A stretch of 14,502 nucleotides of DNA, from the NCBI GenBank assembly GCA_002179805.1, contig NAVB01001945.1, positions 1-14,502 on the forward strand. Direction: 5' to 3'. The stretch is from Acanthamoeba lenticulata (Eukaryota > Discosea > Longamoebia > Acanthamoebidae). Under the pieces are notes generated by a model. The model saw nothing but the letters and a program-made list of their open reading frames with translations, did no database searches and had not been told where the DNA came from. Numbering within the stretch: position 1 is the stretch's first letter; every line of letters starts with the position of its first letter. Made by a program: the position numbers and the translations under genes. This document shows, piece after piece, positions 9,498 to 14,502 of the stretch.

Positions 9498-10439
9498 GCA
9501 CAGACGCTTCCAGTCATCGAAGGAGCTCAGACGCGAAAGGCGGGACGATACGAGGAAGAGCTTATCATCGTTGAAATCGGTTCCGGGCATGGCTGCTTGC
9601 AGGCGTTCCCGTGTGTGCAACCTGATCTCCGAGAGAGTGTCCGGAACGGATATGCCGAGATCCGCCTCGTTGTTATCGGCGTCGATGTCCATCTTGGAGC
9701 GGACGACGATCCAGGGGATGCCGAACTGCTGCAGATAACGGATGGTGTGGACGTCTGGTTCGAAGACAGTCGACCCGGTGACGATGATGACGAGCTCGAA
9801 CCACCTAAGGCCGTAGTTTCGAGCGTAGTCGGCCGACCGCACCAAGCTCGTGCCCGCTCCAGGCATGTCCCATATGCAGGCCATATTCGTGTGATAAGGC
9901 GTCGGCTCGGCCGTCGTCTCGAAGACGCCGACAGCGGCTGCGCCATTGTCGGTGGGCTTGACGCCTCGGAGGGAGTTGATCAGGCTTGACTTGCCAGTGC
10001 CTGACGTACCGCACACGGCCCAGTTCCTTGTGGAGGACGAGCGCGAGAGATAGGCTGGCTTGAAGGAGCACAAGGCGTTCCTTCCTGTAGGGCTGGCATC
10101 GCCGAACCAAACTTCGTTGTCGGACACGGAAGACAGATGGCTCGGCCACCAGGGCTGGCGAGCGCAGGGCTTCGTCTTTTTGTGCCACCCGCTCACTATG
10201 ATCCTGGTGTGCGCCGGTATCACCTTCCCCTGCGAACATCCCTTTCTACCGTAGTTGCCTGACTCGGCAATGCGACGTTTGTTGCTGCCGTCATAGAGGC
10301 AGATGGCGTTCTCCCACCCGGCCTTGACGCTGAAATGGACGGTCACGTCGATAGGGAATTGCCACTCATGGGTGGTGCCCATCGCCACATTGCGGTCTGG
10401 ACCGAACGAACCTGGGGTAGGAAAGAGGTTTGTGAACAT
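9477..10439 (-). CDS. IRG-like (immunity-related, p47-type) GTPase with unusual N-terminal domain
   Basis: Single-exon reading frame, 320 residues from the ATG at 10439. The C-terminal part is a G domain: P-loop GTSGTGKS (144-151), VGVFETT as switch I, DMPGAGT (G3, 191-197), VVRSKMDID (G4, SKMD 248-251) and LFLVSS (G5). The order and wording (SSLINSLRG, GAAAVGVFETT, WDMPGAGT, VRSKMD plus NEAD) match interferon-inducible IRG GTPases rather than AIG1/GIMAP or Ras. The family binds pathogen-containing vacuoles in mammals; function here is unknown. Residues 20-120 form a separate Trp/Gly-rich, probably beta-strand domain (WQFPIDVTVHFSVKAGW, IPAHTRIIVSGWHKK, NEVWFGDA) that I do not recognise. The protein stops about 20 residues after G5, so the IRG C-terminal helical domain is absent. 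An in-frame ATG at 10631 would add 64 low-information residues; I prefer 10439. Head-to-head with its paralogue. Confidence 0.8.
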   Translation of the reverse strand: MFTNLFPTPGSFGPDRNVAMGTTHEWQFPIDVTVHFSVKAGWENAICLYDGSNKRRIAESGNYGRKGCSQGKVIPAHTRIIVSGWHKKTKPCARQPWWPSHLSSVSDNEVWFGDASPTGRNALCSFKPAYLSRSSSTRNWAVCGTSGTGKSSLINSLRGVKPTDNGAAAVGVFETTAEPTPYHTNMACIWDMPGAGTSLVRSADYARNYGLRWFELVIIVTGSTVFEPDVHTIRYLQQFGIPWIVVRSKMDIDADNNEADLGISVPDTLSEIRLHTRERLQAAMPGTDFNDDKLFLVSSRLSRLSSFDDWKRLCSRLGLN

Positions 10440-10726
10440 ATGGGTGATTGTCGTTGTGGTTGCGCTGAAGAAGGGAAGAGAACAAGAGTCTTTTCGGTGT
10501 AAGGAACAGAAAGTTGTTTCTTGTGCCCACCCAACAAAAATCGGGCAAAGCGAAACAGTTGGGCGCAGCGCTTGCAAAATGTGTGACTTTTCGGTAGTCG
10601 GGGCTGTCGACGTTTCCATCCGTCTACCCAATCAGATGTGAGCACGGTTCGGTGGATGTGCTTAAAAAGGCCGAAGTGTGCTTGTCTTTTCCGACCAAAC
10701 ACCAACAACCCCCACTCCACCAACCG
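10440..10726. promoter_or_regulatory. Shared divergent promoter region of the two IRG-like GTPases
   Basis: The 287 bp between the two start codons have no convincing coding content. A short A-rich element (cttaaaaagg, near 10662) lies about 60 bp before the plus-strand ATG and could be TATA-like. On the minus strand a pyrimidine-rich tract ending cttcag lies just upstream of the 10439 ATG and might be the acceptor of a leader intron. Co-regulation of the pair is inferred only from arrangement. Confidence 0.5.
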
Positions 10727-11431
10727 ATGGGAGCCGTCGCTTCAGTACTGCCGCTCGCACCTTTTCTGGTCGCCGTCATCTCCAAGCTCCTCGCCAGGAA
10801 GGAGGTGCCTCCTCCTCCTGCAGCACCGCAAGATCTACCCAGGCCAGCGTGGTTACAGAAGGGCACCCTCAACTGGGGCATCTGCGGCGAGTCTGGTGTG
10901 GGCAAGTCGAGTCTCATCAACGCGCTCCGCAACATCAAAGCGAGCCACCCTGACGCGGCCCAGGTAGGCGTTACGGAGACCACCTTACACCCTCAGCCTT
11001 TCCACTTCCCTGGACTTGAGAAGGTGACGCTGTGGGACCTTCCCGGAGCGGGCACGATGAAGTTCCCTCGTGACGAGTACATCGTGAAGTTCGGGCTGAG
11101 GTGGATGCACGGCGTCATTATCCTGGCCAGCAACCGTACTAAGGAGATCGACGTCGAGATCATCAAGCTGTTGGACGACTTTGAGGTGCCCTGGTACTAC
11201 GTCCGGTCGAAAGTCGACATCGACATTGACAATGAGGAGGCCGACTATGGCACCGCACCGGAGGAGACGCTCAGTAAAATCCGCAACCAAATGGCACAGG
11301 ATCTGAGGAAGGTGAGCACCTCGCTCAGCTCTTCCCGCATCTACCTCGTTTCGAGCCGCGCCAACCGCCGTGACCAGACCGACTGGGCGAAGTTCTACGC
11401 AGACATCGCCAACGACCTCAGGAACCTCTAG
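10727..11431 (+). CDS. Minimal IRG-like GTPase with myristoylation-type N-terminus
   Basis: Single exon, 234 residues. The N-terminus MGAVAS has Gly2 and Ser6, the pattern for N-myristoylation, followed by a hydrophobic stretch to about residue 22 and a Pro-rich linker (28-40). The G domain shows GESGVGKS (54-61), VGVTETT (switch I), DLPGAGT (104-110), YYVRSKVDID (SKVD 161-164) with NEEAD after it, and IYLVSS (G5). It is clearly paralogous to the minus-strand neighbour (shared SSLIN-LR, PGAGT, YGLRW/FGLRW, VRSK-DID, NEAD). It ends shortly after G5, so like the neighbour it has no C-terminal helical domain; mammalian IRGs are around 400 residues. An upstream in-frame ATG at 10652 would bury the Gly2 motif; I prefer 10727 for its ccgATGg context and this motif. 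Probably a membrane-associated GTPase; the target is unknown. Confidence 0.82.
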   Translation: MGAVASVLPLAPFLVAVISKLLARKEVPPPPAAPQDLPRPAWLQKGTLNWGICGESGVGKSSLINALRNIKASHPDAAQVGVTETTLHPQPFHFPGLEKVTLWDLPGAGTMKFPRDEYIVKFGLRWMHGVIILASNRTKEIDVEIIKLLDDFEVPWYYVRSKVDIDIDNEEADYGTAPEETLSKIRNQMAQDLRKVSTSLSSSRIYLVSSRANRRDQTDWAKFYADIANDLRNL

Positions 11432-11535
11432 AGGAGACGCCTTCCTTGCGCTGAAACGACGCGCTGGGCAGTCTCGGGGGCACGGTCCACTGCTATCGAC
11501 ATCTTTTTTGCATTTCTCTTGATGAATGAGAAGAA

Positions 11536-11541
11536 AATAAA
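11536..11541 (+). terminator. AATAAA polyadenylation signal of the plus-strand IRG-like gene
   Basis: AATAAA occurs 105 bp after the stop codon in an A-rich stretch and before the next gene's start at 11622, the expected position for the 3' end of the upstream transcript. Confidence 0.55.
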
Positions 11542-11621
11542 GAAAATACCCTTATGAAAAAAGAAAACGCGTTGTTCCGTCCGTTGGGGAGATCAAGAGA
11601 CGAGCCACACAGACGACAAAG

Positions 11622-14502
11622 ATGGAGGCCGCTTCGGGCTCACACGCATCTCTTACCGCGTCCACATCGTCTCTCGATTCGTCGTCGTCCTCTCCAGATG
11701 AACGAACGTCGTCCTTCGAGGACGTATTATACGCCAATGGCGCGAGTCAGGTTAAACCCATTGAGGACATCAGCGCACCGGCCTCTTCCGCACAAGGAAG
11801 CTCAACTCCTCAAGCGCCACAGATCCTGGTGGAAGACGCCTCCGACACCAAGGGCAAAGGCAAAGCCGCTGCTGACCACAACGATGAAGAAGACTGTGCA
11901 GAGGGCGAGGGAGGGGTGAAGCTCGTGCAGGAGGGAGATGAAATCGACGAATCTTCGTCGTCCATTCTCGCATTCCTTCATGGCTTCCCGCGCATCGTGC
12001 TACGTGCGGCGACCCGCAAATTCGTTTTCGTGAAGGGTGGCCTGCGCCTCACAGGCAGCCGTGTGAAGGCCACCTGCACTCATGCCGATCTCGTCAACGA
12101 TCACAAGGCCGGCCAAGAGGTTCTCCCCCTCAACAAATCTTATAATCTACAAAACAAATTAACTTTTTGTTGTCGGTGCAGCTGTTCCAGCCCGAGTGGT
12201 ACGTTGGAGCCGAGAACGCGCGCCTGTTGGCCCTCAAGACAGCCGACGGCGCCTACTGGAGCGTGGAGAAGCAGAACGGCAGCCTCTCGTTGGCGTACGG
12301 CCCGCCCCAACAAAACGGCCGCCCTTCTGCCGCTGATGTCATGTGAGGCTCATCACGCTCTTGCGCGGGTGTCCAGCAAGGTGACCACGCCGCGCGACAG
12401 CGAGCTCTTTGCAGTGGAGCTCGTCGGCGGGGGCAGCGGTGTGGCCTTCCGCAGCTGCCTCACGCAGACTTACGTCGGGCTCAACCCCAAGCAAAAGACC
12501 AAGGTCCTCCGCGTACTGTTGACTTCTTCCTTCTAGCTCCTCTTCATGCTTTGGCCAAGCGAGGCTCACAAATCATCACAACACGACAAAGAAATCGGCG
12601 CGGTTGGAGGCGAGCGCGACGGCCGCAGGCGATTACGAAACGTTCTACGTGAGCGTCAAGTGCGGCCTCCTGTTGGCGGTGCCCGAGTCCGAGTCGGACC
12701 AGCTGATTGTGAGCGCCACCAAGCTGGGCCGCTTCGCGACGGACAATCGCGACAAGCTCCATCGGTGGGAGTGCTTCCTCATCCAGGCCACCGGCAACTG
12801 CTGCACCATCGCCTCCTCTCACAAACGGTCCGTCGTCCGCTGAGCTTCACTCGCACTAGTGTTTTATGCTGACGTCAGCAACGATGTGCTGCTGACGTCA
12901 TCAGCTTCCTTACCGCGGCGACGACCGGGCGGATCGCGATCGATGCCAAGGACAAGGGCTCCCAACAGCTGTTCGCGCTCGTGCCGAGCTCGCCGTTGAA
13001 CGACTGGAAGTACTACATCCGCACGTGGTACAACTGCTACCTGCGCTGCGAGGACCCCAAGAGCGCGCACTCCCAGTTCGTGGCCGACGTCAAGGACGAG
13101 ACCAAGGGCGCCACGCCGTTCCAGGTGCTGCCCCTGGGCGTCCCGGCCGAGGAGCTCAAGCTGCGCAGCCAGAACCTGTCATCGAGCCTCAAGTACGAGC
13201 CGTTCCTCATTTGTTGCACCATTTTTTGCATTCCTCTCACACATACGCGGTCGTAACAGTGCGCTGCAGACGACGATCGCGGATGAAGTGGACGAGACAG
13301 AGACTGAGTCAGAGAAGAAGGAGGAACGACGGGACCAGCAGCAGATGCGCGAGGCCGTTCGTGGCCGGAGCGACACCACGTTGGCCAAGCTCACTGAGGT
13401 GCCCTGACACACGACCTCCCCCTGCTCTTTATCGTCGTGGAAGCGGGCCGCTCACACTGCCGCCCTCCCGAATCCGGACTGCAGTCGTTGAAGAAAGAGG
13501 GCAAAGGGCGGTCGCCGTCGACGCTGCTGAGGGAGCATCTCATCCCGGGCGAGGTCACCGTCATGAAGATTGAGCAGATGGCTCACCTCGTCACCGGTCG
13601 CGCCGAACTCGTACGAGTTTTCCCCGCACATTTCCATTTATTGATTTACTTTTTGTTATTGGTTTCTCATGGCCAACAACGGCGTGTTGCAGGGGACGAT
13701 CTATGTGACGAACATGCACATCATATACAATCCGCAATTCGTGTACAACGACGCGGCACCGTCGCCGCCAGCGGAAGACGAGGAGGCCAAGGGCCGCGGC
13801 CGCCGCAAGACCGTCTCGCGCCGCCGGTTGGCCAAGGGCTGGAAGGTCGGGCTGGGCTACATCGACTACATCGAATCGTCGCTCGACAACCCCTCCACCT
13901 CCTCCTCGACTTCATCGTCCTCTGCTGGTGCCGCGGCGTCCTTGTCAGCCCCGGCGGCCTCGTCGTCACCGCCGTCGTCATCGTCGTCGTCCAACTTCTC
14001 GATCAACCTCTATTGCAAGGACTTCAACGTCATCCAGCTGTCGTCGCTGCCCGGCCACGAGCAGACGGCCGACAGCTGCCGGGCCATGGTCGACAAGCTC
14101 CACGAGCTGTGCGCCCTGGCGCGCCGCGTGCCGGCGGACGACTCCCCGGCCGGCGTGTACAAGCACGCCCTCGATGACCTGCACAGCGGCGAGTTTGTGG
14201 ACGACGGGTGGACCCTCTATGACCCGCAGGCCGAGCTTGAGCGGCTGGGCATCGGGGCGACCGAGGAGGATCGCCGGCACTGGCGCCTGACCGAACTCAA
14301 CCGGGAGTACGGCCTGTGCCGCACGTACCCGCGCGTGCTGGCTGTCCCGGCGCAGGTCACCGACGACCAGCTGCGCAGCATCGTCGAGTACCGCTCGCGC
14401 GGCCGCCTGCCGGCCGTTGTGTGGCGCCACCCGGCCACCCACGCCGTGCTCATTCGCTGCAGCCAGCCGCGCCGCGGCCTCAAGCTGGCCACCTGCCACG
14501 AG
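11622..14502 (+). CDS. Fascin-like beta-trefoil / GRAM / myotubularin fusion (5' part)
   Basis: Proposed exons: 11622-12119, 12182-12342, 12377-12503, 12592-12827, 12905-13192, 13260-13398, 13485-13610, 13693-14502 (open at window end); phases agree, 795 residues so far. Order: acidic Ser-rich leader (1-118); beta-trefoil lobes of fascin/actin-crosslinking type (about 120-425), e.g. LLALKTADGAYWSVEKQNG, HRWECFLIQATGNCCTIAS, KRFLTAATTGRIAIDAKD, TPFQVLPLG; a charged segment ETESEKKEERRDQQQ (448-462); a GRAM/PH-GRAM domain (about 495-670) with LIPGEVTVMKIEQMAHLV and GTIYVTNMHIIY; then the myotubularin start (from about 698) with WRLTELNREYGLCRTYP and SRGRLPAVVWRHP. Myotubularins remove the 3-phosphate of PI3P and PI(3,5)P2 on endosomes; the CX5R active site would lie past the window, so active versus pseudo-phosphatase is undecided. 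The trefoil may bind actin or lipid (inference). Confidence 0.85.
12868..12900. promoter_or_regulatory. Two TGACGTCA palindromes (CRE-like) inside a short intron
   Basis: Intron 12828-12904 contains gctgacgtcagc (12868-12879, a perfect 12-bp palindrome) and a second TGACGTCA at 12893-12900, right beside the acceptor. TGACGTCA is the bZIP/CREB consensus. The sequence is certain; regulatory use is not. Confidence 0.4.
13891..13992 (+). repeat. Ser/Ala/Pro low-complexity insertion coding tract
   Basis: A run of TCG/TCC/TCA and GCN codons encodes about 34 residues that are nearly all Ser, Ala, Pro and Thr (residues 592-625), between GLGYIDYIE and NFSINLYCKDF of the GRAM domain. It stays in frame and reads as a flexible loop rather than an intron. 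Confidence 0.75.

Noticed and set aside
9500..9738. In-frame continuation of the hydrolase reading frame to a stop at 9738
   Set aside because: It lies antisense to the well-conserved G domain of the minus-strand GTPase, adds residues with no family resemblance, and a 68-bp intron (9394-9461) gives a natural nearby stop.
10652..10726. Upstream ATG extending the plus-strand IRG-like protein by 25 residues
   Set aside because: The extension is low-information and would hide the MGAVAS start; the ATG at 10727 has the better context. Not excluded without transcript data.
9477..11431. AIG1/GIMAP or septin-type GTPase identity for the pair
   Set aside because: The GAAAVGV-ETT, PGAGT and VRSK-DID with NEAD combination fits IRG proteins better; no GIMAP conserved box between G3 and G4 was seen.
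1..14502. Mobile elements, CRISPR arrays, rRNA genes or viral insertions
   Set aside because: No terminal repeats, transposase-like frames, spaced repeats or rRNA-like stretches were seen; all long conserved frames belong to the listed cellular genes.

Overview
The window looks like nuclear DNA of a free-living amoebozoan, most probably Acanthamoeba. This rests on GC-rich coding sequence, very close gene packing (spacers of about 150-290 bp), and many short introns (mostly 60-110 bp) with GT...AG ends and a recurrent GTACG 5' splice site. The protein set is eukaryotic (SURF6, GPN2, SLC33A1-like, myotubularin). The organism call is inference; no species-specific marker was checked. I rebuilt gene models by hand, matching splice phases to protein-family conservation, so individual splice sites are predictions.

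Left part (1-4588, minus strand, read right to left). A SURF6/Rrp14 ribosome-biogenesis protein (4588-2850) is followed by an aldo-keto reductase (2693-1606). Next comes an acetyl-CoA transporter of the SLC33A1/AT-1 type (1411-1), which leaves the window before its C-terminal half.

Middle (4589-9497). SURF6 is divergent from GPN2, a GPN-loop GTPase for RNA polymerase assembly, across a 167-bp shared spacer; both are growth-linked housekeeping genes. GPN2 is followed on the plus strand by a secreted or membrane-anchored serine hydrolase of the beta-lactamase/LACTB-like type, rebuilt from 13 exons.

Right-middle (9477-11431). Two paralogous GTPases resembling the vertebrate immunity-related GTPases (IRG, p47 family) lie head to head across a 287-bp spacer. 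The minus-strand copy has an extra unrecognised N-terminal domain. The plus-strand copy is a minimal G domain with an N-terminal myristoylation-type start (MGAVAS). Both lack the C-terminal helical domain of mammalian IRGs. Their role in an amoeba is unknown; action at phagosomal or vacuolar membranes is a hypothesis by analogy. This pair is the most interesting part of the window.

Right end (11622-14502). The N-terminal 795 residues of a large fusion protein: an acidic/Ser-rich leader, a fascin-like beta-trefoil region, a GRAM (PH-GRAM) domain interrupted by a Ser/Ala/Pro tract, and the start of a myotubularin phosphoinositide-phosphatase domain. The catalytic motif lies beyond the window. 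No tRNA, rRNA, transposon or CRISPR array was seen.
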